From positions 21,529,249-21,593,248 of the forward strand of contig OZ038423.1 of the NCBI GenBank assembly GCA_964036155.1: a stretch of DNA of 64,000 bases. Direction: 5' to 3'. Position 1 is the first letter of the stretch; each line of letters begins with the position of its first letter. The notes beneath the pieces are model-generated. The model worked only from the letters and a program-made list of their open reading frames with translations, had not been told where the DNA came from and searched no databases. A program made the position numbers and the translations under genes. This DNA comes from Diploscapter coronatus (Eukaryota > Nematoda > Chromadorea > Rhabditida > Rhabditidae). Shown here piece after piece: positions 36,401 through 44,518 of this stretch.

Positions 36401-39400
36401 GGAGAAATATAGAGAAACTAAAGAATTGTTTAATTGTATGAAAATGAATTTGAGAGAATATATGTCGAATTGCAGTGAGATTAAAGAAATAGTTAAAGAG
36501 AAAGATTTATCCCAATCTACTAAACAGAAAATTTTAGGATATCAATGGGCACCAGATAGAGATACATTATCTATAAAATTACCGAATAGAATGAATAAGG
36601 AGAAATTAACGAGACGAGATGTCATAAGCTTTATATCAGGTATTTATGATCCGTTAGGAATCATTTCACCAATTATGAATGAAAGCAAACTTTTGTTACC
36701 AGAGTTATTCAAGAATAATTCAGGATGGGATAACGAACTATCGGAGCAAACAATCAAGAAGTTCAGAGTATTCGAAGCAAAGATATTAAATGAAAGGTAC
36801 GAATTTCCAAGATTTATTTTACCAATCGATAGCAAAACATTTGAGTTAATTATTTTTTCGGATGCAAGCGATTCATTATACGCAGCAGTAGGATACATTA
36901 GATCAATTACTAATGATAATAAGAGAATGACATCGCTGTTGTTTAGCAAACAAAGGTTAGCCCCTAGGAAGAAGACTTTGACTATTCCAAGACTTGAGTT
37001 GATGGGAGTTTGGATAGCGGTAAAGATCTGTAAGCTTATATTAGAAAATATAGATATAAGTATAAGTAATACATATATCTTGAGTGACTCAAGAGTCGTT
37101 TTGGCATGGCTTACAAGTCTAGAGAAACAATCAGTTTTCATACAAAATCGGATTGAGTTAATATGGAAAACAGTGAGAGAGCTTCAAGATAAGGGTAATA
37201 AGATAACTTTTGCACATGTAAGAACGGATGTTAATCCAGCAGACTTACAAACTAAGAAAATTTATACTTTTAAAGAATTAAAGCAAACTGATTGGTTTGA
37301 AGGACCATTGTTTTTGAAAGAGGAGGAAAGTAAATGGCCTATAGAAGAGAAATTTATGATTAAGAAAGGGATAAATGAAGTGAGTTTAGAGTCGATTGTT
37401 AATGTGGCTAAAATAAATATATCGGAAAGAAATATGGGAGTTTGTGACTTATATTTTAGTAATGATTGGGAACGAATAAAGTTCAGAACAAGAGCTATGT
37501 TGATGTTTATAAAAGTGAAAATAGCTGATAAGTTGAAAGCAGGCAAATTAATCGAAACGATGCATAGAGCATTACCTGAGATTTTTCTATTTGAGGAAGA
37601 AAATAATAAGAAAAAGGAGAGAAAACTGACACCAGAAGAAATTTATATTATTAGAAAACATCAAGAACTTTTTAATATTAGATCCGATCCCAAGAATGGA
37701 ATAAGAACAGATAGTGATAATTTAGTTTATAAGAGACTGCGCCTAGGTAACGCATCGATAGGTAATAAGATTAGTAGCTATATTTTGAATCCAAAGTCAA
37801 GATTAGCACAGATTATAATAACGGATTTACATTGGTCTCACCATCATGCTGGGTTGAGAACATTAATGGGAATAATTTCCCAGAGATATTATGGAGTTGG
37901 ATGGAATCGTGCTGTAAGAAGTGCATTGAGAAAGTGTGTGGTGTGCACAAAAGTTCTTGGTAGACCGTTTAGACTACCAGAAACACCAGACTTACCAGAA
38001 CGGCGAGTCAGCAGACCAAAACATGCTTTCCAAGACACAGCAGCAGATTTCTTTGGTCCATTGTATATCATTATGGAAGATAATAGAATACAGAAAGTTC
38101 ATGTTGTTTTATTTACGTGTTTAGCGAGTAGAATGATTCACTTGGAACCGATGTATAGTTTAACTACATCAGAATTTATATTAAGTTTGAGGAGATTTAT
38201 AGCAGACTTCGGAACACCAGAAACAATTACCACAGACAATGGAACTCAATTTCACATGACAGAGAGAATATTGAGAGAAAAAGCTACAATACAGAAAGCA
38301 TTGAACAAAACATTGGCATCAAACAAGATTAAATGGTATTTTAATATACCGTCAAGTCCATGGCAAGGAGGAGCATTTGAAAGATTAGTTGGAATAGCGA
38401 AGAAGGCATTGAAGGCAGCATTAGGAAAAGAAAGAATCTCGAGAACAATTTTTGAAACAATCCTTAAAGAGTGTAGAACGATAATAAATATGCGACCTTT
38501 AGTTTATTTTGAAGATGAACAAGAAGGTGCATTTACTATCAGACCAATAGATCTTAATAGACCAGAATTTGGAACTATGGAATTAGATGGAGGAGAATAC
38601 ACAGAATTTGAGGATGTTTTACAGAAATATCGAGATGTCAAAGCTTATGTTCAAAGGTTTTGGAACGTTTGGGAAAATCATTATTTACCAAGAAATTGTG
38701 TTAGATTGAGAATAGTACCTAAAGCTGTTAGTGAAAAGATTCAACCAGTAGAAGGAGAGCTAGTATTGGTCAAAACTGAGAATGAGCCGAGAAACAAATT
38801 TCGTCTTGGAAAGATAGAGAAATTGATAGAAAGTCGAGATGGACAGATAAGAACTGCTGAGGTTAGAGTTACGAACCCAGACAGTAGGAAAAGAATCCCG
38901 GGATCTATGGTTCTGAAGAGAACAGTTAACAATTTGATACCATTGAATATTGGTTCTAAAAAGACACAAATAATAAATGAAGATAAGAAAGCAAAGAAAA
39001 GAGAAGAAGAAAGAACAGCACAAGAAGTAGATATGGTGAAGGATAAGTTACTAAATAAGGTAGAGAAAAATCAACCTAAATATCAAACGAGATCAGTAAC
39101 TAGAAGAGAACAGAGCAGAATGAATTGTGCTAGAACTTCATCAATTATTAGACCAATTTTAACTAAGGGTAGAAATTGGCTGTACTATCTGATGTTAATT
39201 GTTATAATGGGATGTTTGATAACCGAGAGTAAGGCCCAACCTAAAAATGATAGTAATAGAGCGGTGAATAATATGAGTACAGGTCTAGCAACAAGTGTAG
39301 TAGTACCTGTAACGGATTATGTGGATGATAATAAGAATGAAACATTCGTAGGAGAAGATGAACCAAAAATAAGCACTACAAAGAAACCTGTAGTGACTAC

Positions 39401-42290
39401 TACAAAGAAACCAGGAACGACTACTACAAAGAGACCAGAAGTGAGCACTACGAAGAAACCTGAGGTCACTACAACAAAGAAGGACGAAGAGAATGAAAAT
39501 GAAAATAAGAATAGGAGGAGACCAGGAGTAGAAGAAGATGAAAATAGAAATGAGGATGAAAATCAAATACGAGGAGAGTGGAATAAATTGGAAGAACTCA
39601 GAAGGAAAGTAGAAGAAGACCGGAAAAAGGTAGAAAATGAACGGAAAAAACTTGAACAAGATAGGGAAAAGTTAGAGAGTGATAGAACAGTTATTAAAGA
39701 AGAAGAAGATAAGTTTATTGCAGAAGATGAGATTGAACAAGAAGATGAAGAGACAGATACGAAAGTTGCAGTGGAAGAAACGGAACTAGAAATAGATGAG
39801 GAATATGAAAAAGAACGTGAACGAGAGAAAATAAGAAAACGAGATGAGAGAAATAACGCCACGATAGCGCCAAGGAAAAAGTATAAAGATCATCAAAAGG
39901 AGATTGAAGATCACAATATACATGAGGTTAAATTAGAAACGGAAATGACATGCTCGACTAATGGAGTTTTATTAAAAGATATAGGATATGTGGTAAACAC
40001 TACATACGCCGTTTGTAGCGATGGTTACTGTGTAGAACCTATAGATGCGACAGATCAGCTAGAAGTAGATTTCCCATCGGATATCACGATGCATAAACAT
40101 AAAGTTATTTGGAGAAAAATGGAGAAAAGATCGAAGAAATATAAATTAATAGAGATAGAGTGTCCAGCAAAAGAGTTTTGCGTCGCTATAAGATGTAAGA
40201 TGTGTATTGAAACTCTACTTAATCCACAATGTCATCCGTTAATGTTCGTTTGTACAACTATTGTCTTACTATTAGTAATAATGATACCTATTTTGATTAA
40301 ACGTTACTGGAGATCAATAAGAATGGTAGTAAGGTGTGTAAACCATTCGGAACTCATGAGAGGTTTGAGATTCAGTAGTTATGTAATTGCAGGAGGAGTA
40401 GTCTATGTAATTGCAGGAATTAGAGATTTACTATGTTGGTGTAGACGAGAGAGACGAGTCAGGAAAACAAAAAGAAGAGAAAAGAGAGATGGAAAAGAAG
40501 CTCTTGAGCTGATGGATCGTAGTCTATACGGTAGGAGGACGAATAGTAAGAAATCAATAATTAAAAAGATTGACAATAGGAGGAAGGATATTGAAAAGAT
40601 GACAAGGAGAGCATCAACTGGATCGTTGATATCCAGGGAGGATGATATAGGATTGCAAAGATTACCATCGGCAAGTTCTGTAAATTCTCTGAGTAGTAGA
40701 AAATTAGTTCGGTTCGAAGAAGATATATCAAGATCGAGGGAAAGTAGTCCATTATCACGATGGAAACCAAATAGAATTGGATCAATGATATTGATCATGT
40801 GTCTGATAGGACAAGCATTAGCATGCGATAAAGTTATTCCAATATCACACAATGAGGATGTTTGTGAAAATAACAATTGTAAAATGAAAACGACAGAAGA
40901 TATTTTTACATCACCATTGCAGAAGGAAATATGCATAGTAGTTGGAGCGAAAGATAGGATAATTGCTAAGATACACATAGAAATTGAATACTCATATAAG
41001 AGATGTGAAAAAGGACCTATAATGTATACGTACAATACTACATCCGAAGTAGCGTATACTAAAGCATGTTACAGAAATGGAAAATGTAAAGCAGGACGTT
41101 GTGAGAATATCAATAAAGATACGAAGATGGATGAGTTCGGATCATTAAATGATTTACCAGGATGGACGTATTGTGCAACGTCAGACGGAGGATGGTGGAA
41201 TGGTTGTTGGAATTGGAAAGATGCATGTCTATTTTATAGAACAGCAGTAAGAAAGAATAATGAGAAGAGATTCTATTTGTATGAATGCGATAGTTGGACA
41301 AATGAATTAGCTCTAAGTGTAACAGTTGATGCAGGACCAGGAAAAAAGAAAGAGGCAGTAAAGACGAAATATTTACTGAAAGAAGGAGAATCGGATATGT
41401 TGTTTGATGGAGAGTATTCGAAAATAGGAAGAATAGAAGTAGTATCTGTGGAAGAAGGGTCAGGAATAAGAGCAATGAGGAGTAAATTTATTCAGAACGA
41501 TCATAGAATTGGAACAGTGATTAGAGAAACAGAGTTGAAGATACCATTAATCTGTGATGACAGAAATAATTGTACATACAAGGATGTATGTGATTGTAAA
41601 ATTGGAGTAAGTGAACCTACATGTCAATGCGAGAACTTTGATTATTTTAAGATGACAGAAAACGGACTGCCGATCATTAAACATCACTATCAATTGTTAA
41701 AAACAGATGACAATACACCAGCGATTAAGTACTATCATCCTCGCACACACTTACAGATAGAATTAGAAAGGATTTATGATATATCAGCTAAGTTTAATAA
41801 TGTAACGTGTGAAATAAGTGATTATACACCAGTAAAAGGTTGTTATAATTGTGAGCGTACAGCGAATTTTAATGTTACATGTAAGAGTAAAGTAAAAGCA
41901 CCAGCACTCTTAACATGCAATAATCGACAATTTTTAGAGAGATTGACCTGTTCACCAGAAGGATATGTAAATGAGATTAGAAAACCATTCAATGCATCTA
42001 GAGTAAATGAAGTATGTACGATAATATGTGCCAAGAAGAAAAAAGTCATCGATTTAAAGGGAGAATTAAATTATGTTATTCCCGCATCCTTACGAGGAAT
42101 TATATCGGATACTAGAAGCTATGCGGATACTCCACTAGATACAAAAATAACGTGGCCAGATTGGATTATTCATATGAAATATTTAGTTGATTCCTGGGTA
42201 GATATCATAGGAATTACAGTTATTATTTTAGTGTTATCATGGATAACATTAAAATATATTATTCCATATGTTGTAAATCTCGTACGTTAA
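33447..42290 (+). CDS. gag-pol-env: BEL/Pao gag-pol-envelope polyprotein, one ORF of 2,947 codons
   Basis: Domains in order (residues). Gag: coiled-coil start and DUF1759-like block, about 185-350. Three zinc knuckles at about 378-445. A DUF1758-type aspartic protease with DTGA at 562-565. RT with the active-site box YVDN at 970-973. RNase H from about 1130 (D1139). Integrase with a HH-CC zinc site from about 1462 and catalytic D1534, D1597 and E1645. Then a DUF5641-like integrase tail to about 1855. A second unit begins near M1892: a signal-like segment at 1910-1930, a Thr/Lys/Pro repeat region (TTTKKP) at about 1972-2010, an acidic coiled coil, a Cys-containing ectodomain, a membrane segment at 2260-2282 and a second hydrophobic stretch at 2310-2330. 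A second signal peptide at 2443-2459 leads into a Cys-rich ectodomain and a last membrane segment at 2915-2944. This Gn-Gc order resembles phlebovirus-type glycoproteins. No stop or frameshift separates the parts, so env is probably made from a spliced RNA or by proteolysis. Confidence 0.95.
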   Translation: MTMQEVMSTLKGVIVSATESLKIEIQRADERYKAGFKIDIDASALRKIEEERESIKRTSEMLKQSVNYLRKEIDKGMIILDKMQEGKISTKSWMEYIDKAEKEYLNLYEKTFQIMKRLWNRERDLNEALGRVNKDAEIPPRIDFTLNETVDVNKLMGVTDTPAREVISDKEQEIMTNILAKNKMINVPRFSGKMIDWLPFWESYKQYIHQTNLSNLVKFNALRDCLEGKAAALIKRYPQDGSCYEEAIDRLLSIYNNSDNQTRNLYDKLKGIKRARESLNEIRRTFNEVAVILNQLKRLGNDVNTPGYLIEARFKFPKSVLEELAKEERANYEGRITKMDDLLNEIENHILIQESIEDEETQEVERTYQAREARNIDCGLCGKMGHRARECFTIKAPNERLREAKRNNLCFQCLTKGHEATACRGMRCAKCGGSHHISLCMRDNQFKPQIRADNFRGRSRPRNGSNERFMNRGRFNSRERGNFKSNNRYQGRPRSNSNENNRNRSQYNDKSRETINPRMKKVRFMKNNMTVAENQNRLICGEFKILKKPTDVDERKVAVMFDTGADHTYIEKKLAKNLKLRVLEENIKMRIMSFGGEAKETICDRVELYLVVNKKICYKVKAYTKERITQPSKYPKMNEEDKDYLYEMNMKVGKNENHIENPKILIGLDNYFDLIDDEYTIRRLPSGLKAIKTKLEEKWIVFGKSNDRYGNIFVAKSDEEMMNKMVELDGLGINEKEETDEDLIERFKREVQISKEGVITVGWPWKSGKMEQLGDNRTLAYSRFCQFINSPKTEKVIDEVERQFREQEESGIIEEIGEDNTENPKYHIPYQVVMNMGSNTTKVRVVFDASSHLRNELSLNACLYQGPSLLPDLLGILLRVRVAKNIMNADVAKAFHQISLREEDQDTTRFYWVRNVKEPAVGQNIRVMKFKRLPFGVSSSPFLLNCSIKHYVEQSNCSQWLKEAIKSNLYVDNLYIKFDDVGEIEEKYRETKELFNCMKMNLREYMSNCSEIKEIVKEKDLSQSTKQKILGYQWAPDRDTLSIKLPNRMNKEKLTRRDVISFISGIYDPLGIISPIMNESKLLLPELFKNNSGWDNELSEQTIKKFRVFEAKILNERYEFPRFILPIDSKTFELIIFSDASDSLYAAVGYIRSITNDNKRMTSLLFSKQRLAPRKKTLTIPRLELMGVWIAVKICKLILENIDISISNTYILSDSRVVLAWLTSLEKQSVFIQNRIELIWKTVRELQDKGNKITFAHVRTDVNPADLQTKKIYTFKELKQTDWFEGPLFLKEEESKWPIEEKFMIKKGINEVSLESIVNVAKINISERNMGVCDLYFSNDWERIKFRTRAMLMFIKVKIADKLKAGKLIETMHRALPEIFLFEEENNKKKERKLTPEEIYIIRKHQELFNIRSDPKNGIRTDSDNLVYKRLRLGNASIGNKISSYILNPKSRLAQIIITDLHWSHHHAGLRTLMGIISQRYYGVGWNRAVRSALRKCVVCTKVLGRPFRLPETPDLPERRVSRPKHAFQDTAADFFGPLYIIMEDNRIQKVHVVLFTCLASRMIHLEPMYSLTTSEFILSLRRFIADFGTPETITTDNGTQFHMTERILREKATIQKALNKTLASNKIKWYFNIPSSPWQGGAFERLVGIAKKALKAALGKERISRTIFETILKECRTIINMRPLVYFEDEQEGAFTIRPIDLNRPEFGTMELDGGEYTEFEDVLQKYRDVKAYVQRFWNVWENHYLPRNCVRLRIVPKAVSEKIQPVEGELVLVKTENEPRNKFRLGKIEKLIESRDGQIRTAEVRVTNPDSRKRIPGSMVLKRTVNNLIPLNIGSKKTQIINEDKKAKKREEERTAQEVDMVKDKLLNKVEKNQPKYQTRSVTRREQSRMNCARTSSIIRPILTKGRNWLYYLMLIVIMGCLITESKAQPKNDSNRAVNNMSTGLATSVVVPVTDYVDDNKNETFVGEDEPKISTTKKPVVTTTKKPGTTTTKRPEVSTTKKPEVTTTKKDEENENENKNRRRPGVEEDENRNEDENQIRGEWNKLEELRRKVEEDRKKVENERKKLEQDREKLESDRTVIKEEEDKFIAEDEIEQEDEETDTKVAVEETELEIDEEYEKEREREKIRKRDERNNATIAPRKKYKDHQKEIEDHNIHEVKLETEMTCSTNGVLLKDIGYVVNTTYAVCSDGYCVEPIDATDQLEVDFPSDITMHKHKVIWRKMEKRSKKYKLIEIECPAKEFCVAIRCKMCIETLLNPQCHPLMFVCTTIVLLLVIMIPILIKRYWRSIRMVVRCVNHSELMRGLRFSSYVIAGGVVYVIAGIRDLLCWCRRERRVRKTKRREKRDGKEALELMDRSLYGRRTNSKKSIIKKIDNRRKDIEKMTRRASTGSLISREDDIGLQRLPSASSVNSLSSRKLVRFEEDISRSRESSPLSRWKPNRIGSMILIMCLIGQALACDKVIPISHNEDVCENNNCKMKTTEDIFTSPLQKEICIVVGAKDRIIAKIHIEIEYSYKRCEKGPIMYTYNTTSEVAYTKACYRNGKCKAGRCENINKDTKMDEFGSLNDLPGWTYCATSDGGWWNGCWNWKDACLFYRTAVRKNNEKRFYLYECDSWTNELALSVTVDAGPGKKKEAVKTKYLLKEGESDMLFDGEYSKIGRIEVVSVEEGSGIRAMRSKFIQNDHRIGTVIRETELKIPLICDDRNNCTYKDVCDCKIGVSEPTCQCENFDYFKMTENGLPIIKHHYQLLKTDDNTPAIKYYHPRTHLQIELERIYDISAKFNNVTCEISDYTPVKGCYNCERTANFNVTCKSKVKAPALLTCNNRQFLERLTCSPEGYVNEIRKPFNASRVNEVCTIICAKKKKVIDLKGELNYVIPASLRGIISDTRSYADTPLDTKITWPDWIIHMKYLVDSWVDIIGITVIILVLSWITLKYIIPYVVNLVR

Positions 42291-42440
42291 ATCGTGGATA
42301 GTAATTCGTGATAGCAATAGTAGATAGAAAGTAGTAATGTACATAATTTAGATTATCTGAACTTAATTGTAATTAATTGCTATTTGTGTTAATTGATATT
42401 AGTATTCTTCGATATTGAAATCATCGATATTGAGAAAGAA

Positions 42441-43005
42441 ATGACCTCGAGTGATGAAGAATTGAAAAGAATGAAGAAGATGCTAGATGACAAAGCTCAA
42501 GAAGATGCCGTACGGTAAAAAGATTAGATTGAAATATAAGTAAAAAGGATGAGTATTAAGATTGATTTTCTTACATGAAAGAATTGCTAACGAGAAGAAG
42601 ACAAGAGCAATTGAGAGAAGAAAAGAAGAGCGAGAAAGACTGAGCAGATGTTTTCTCTGCGGAGGAAATGGACACTGGGCAGAGAATTGTACGGAACCAA
42701 TGGAACTAGAGAAGAAAATGGAAAAAATCAGACAAGCAAAAGCTTGTGAATTATGTTTAAGGTTCAGGGCAAATCACAAAAGTGAGAGATGCCCAATACT
42801 GAAACCTCCCGAAAAGAGACCTAGAAACATACGTTACGTAAATTACTGTGAAATTATTTGTACCAAAAAGGGTTGTGAATGGAAAACAAGTGCTTGGCAT
42901 AATAAAAATTTATGTCGGGAGATAGTGAGGAAGAAACAACTTGAACCCAATTTTGACATCGAAGCGGAATACCAGAAGGTGATACAAGAGAATGTTCAAA
43001 AATAA
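42441..43005 (+). CDS. accessory zinc-knuckle protein of the retroelement (gag-like)
   Basis: The region 42582-43005 is open and encodes a basic protein with a CCHC knuckle CFLCGGNGHWAENC, then CELCLRFRANHKSERC, then further Cys (YCEIICTKKGCEW ... NLC). No ATG precedes it in frame. An upstream 24-codon exon starting ATG at 42441 (MTSSDEELKRMKK) joins in frame if a 67-nt intron 42515-42581 is removed, although its acceptor (CATGAAAG) is weak; this splice is inference. The spacing from the last Cys of knuckle 1 to the first Cys of knuckle 2 is 18 residues, the same as in the gag array at about residues 391-410. This suggests duplication of the nucleocapsid region. AATAAA lies at 43108-43113. 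It converges on the antisense gene. Confidence 0.72.
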
Positions 43006-43128
43006 CCTAAATAATTATCTGATTATCATGGGTTTTCGCTGGGAAGTTAAGTAGATTAATGGTTGAGTTTAGTAAATGGTAATGGAAAATTGAAATAATA
43101 AGGAATGAATAAAAATTTTTTAGATGAA

Positions 43129-43612
43129 TTAATAGAAGACATGAACAGTTTTTGCGAAGCTACGATACTTGTGGCGAACGTAATAGAGGAAAAGAAAGAA
43201 AGCTGAGGAAATAATTAGAAACAGGAAAATAGCCTGTAGAATAGACCAGGAAGATAATTCGACAACAATGCTTTGAGGCAAAGTTACAGGATAAGGAGTA
43301 ACTGGCAAAGCAGAGTTCACGGGAATAGGAGTAGTGCTAGAAGACGGTTCAAGAAGACTGTCTATTGTCTGATTGAAACTGAGCAGGACGTGATGAGGTA
43401 GCTCAGAAAGTGAAGAGAAACACCAACGTGGTTCTCGATAGCTAAAAGAATGTAAAGATATGAGAAAAACATAGGGAGAAAAGTTACCGATCTAATTTAA
43501 TACATAGATGAGTACAGTTAGGGCAATTACGCCTGACGATCCAACGAGGAATATCTAGTTCAGAAGTGATTAGAATAATGAGTAGTGAAAAAATGGAAAA
43601 GGCGAATAGCAT
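43129..43612 (-). CDS. antisense spliced gene of the retroelement: type I membrane glycoprotein candidate
   Basis: Two minus-strand exons, 43612-43488 and 43441-43129, are separated by a 46-nt intron (GTAACTTTTC ... TTCTTTTAG) with consensus ends. Joined, they give 145 residues with no stop; unspliced, the frame ends at once (TAA at 43486-43484). Residues 1-17 (MLFAFSIFSLLIILITS) form a signal peptide. The ectodomain has four Cys (30, 33, 37, 49) and sequons at N32 and N65, then a Pro/Thr/Ser-rich stalk (about 74-98). One membrane helix (108-130) and a short basic tail follow. Exon 1 is open upstream to 43696, but without another ATG. I do not recognise the family. An antisense, intron-bearing gene between env and the 3' LTR is not something I know from BEL/Pao elements. 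Function unknown; a receptor, virion or superinfection role is speculation. Confidence 0.7.
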
Positions 43613-43681
43613 AATCAATAGATCAGAAAGAATGGCGAAGAAAAATTGTCGCCGGGAGATTCTCGTCCGAGAAAGAGTTAT

Positions 43682-43735
43682 CAAAACAAAAATCCATTAA
43701 AACCATTTTCTTTTAAAACAGTGGTTTTTGTTTTG
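43682..43735. repeat. inverted repeat upstream of the antisense gene
   Basis: CAAAACAAAAATCCA (43682-43696) and TGGTTTTTGTTTTG (43722-43735) are complementary apart from one extra T, with a 25-base loop. It lies 70-120 bp before the ATG of the antisense gene, so it may be part of that gene's promoter or 5' UTR. It could equally be a chance feature of A/T-rich DNA. Confidence 0.5.
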
Positions 43736-44074
43736 AGAATTGGAGAAGATAAAAGAGATAAGTTAGAAAAGAGAAAAATAGGTAAAGTGTATGGAGACAT
43801 TTACCTATGAGGTCGATACTAGAATCGACAACTACACTACCATCTATTTTCTTTTATTCTACAAATCTATAATTATCTAATTGTTATTATATGGACAAAG
43901 ATGAGCGACGTTTTGATCTACAAAGTTATTATTCTACATGAACGGTTGATAAGATTAATAGCAATGTATGGATAGAATATCGACGACCATTGATTATTCG
44001 ACGCAATATGGAGAAAAATCAATGATGAAGAAACGCCCAGAATCGAAGGATGACAATCTTTTCTCGCGGCGGAG

Positions 44075-44401
44075 TGTTGCGACCAAGATCGCAACTTGTC
44101 AATATATATGTATATATTTTATATTAAATTGCGTCGATATTTATATTTATTATTATTTTTTATATTAAATTCCCGATATTCGGGAATTCTATGTTATCGG
44201 CCGGGATCTAAGTGGGGCAGGTGTTTTTTTTATGTAGACGCAGCGAAGAACACGCAGCCGATGGTCTACACTTCTCTGATCTTATCTTTTTATATAAATA
44301 GCTTTAATTTATGTTTTAATTGTTCCCTATTAGAAGGACTGAAGCTAATAAATTCGTGCTTTATACCTTTGTTAACTACACGTGCAAGGGTGATCGCAAC
44401 A
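44075..44401 (+). repeat. 3' LTR (327 bp)
   Basis: Identical to the 5' LTR except for one extra T in the run after GGGGCAGGTG. TATATAAA is at 44291-44298 and AATAAA at 44347-44352. I see no long purine tract just before it; the last bases are CGCGGCGGAG. Confidence 0.96.
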
Positions 44402-44406
44402 GTGCT
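44402..44406. repeat. target-site duplication GTGCT, right copy
   Basis: Matches 32725-32729 exactly and marks the 3' border of the insertion. Confidence 0.92.
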
Positions 44407-44518
44407 ACATAGTTTTTCTTCTAGAATATGTACTACAGTAACCCGTTAAATTTAAGTCTAAGGCACAAGTTCGGCTTTTTTCCTAATTCTAGCGGTCGAA
44501 TTATAATTTGTTGAGGTT

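Larger units (their letters stand above)
32730..44401 (+). mobile_element. complete BEL/Pao LTR retroelement with envelope and extra genes
   Basis: An 11,672-bp element bounded by near-identical LTRs (326 and 327 bp) and a 5-bp target duplication. Contents on the plus strand are primer-binding site, leader with a tandem repeat, the 2,947-codon gag-pol-env ORF, and a zinc-knuckle ORF. A spliced antisense gene then lies before the 3' LTR. The only LTR difference I see is one T in a T7/T8 run, so insertion is very recent. All enzymatic domains look intact. Coding DNA is strikingly A-rich, unlike the host exons around it. It sits between two convergent host genes: 240 bp after the collagen stop and 113 bp from the Nudix stop, disrupting neither. 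Envelope-bearing BEL elements are known in nematodes (e.g. the Ascaris Tas type). Confidence 0.95.

Noticed and set aside
40403..41035. 210-codon frame antisense to the envelope region
   Set aside because: It mirrors an A-rich coding strand, giving Ser/Leu/Ile-rich shadow frames along the whole retroelement ORF. Unlike 43129-43612 it lies opposite a real gene and has no splice logic.
43968..44168. 66-codon plus-strand frame running into the 3' LTR
   Set aside because: Half of it is LTR sequence rich in I and Y. No motif; no evidence that it is translated.
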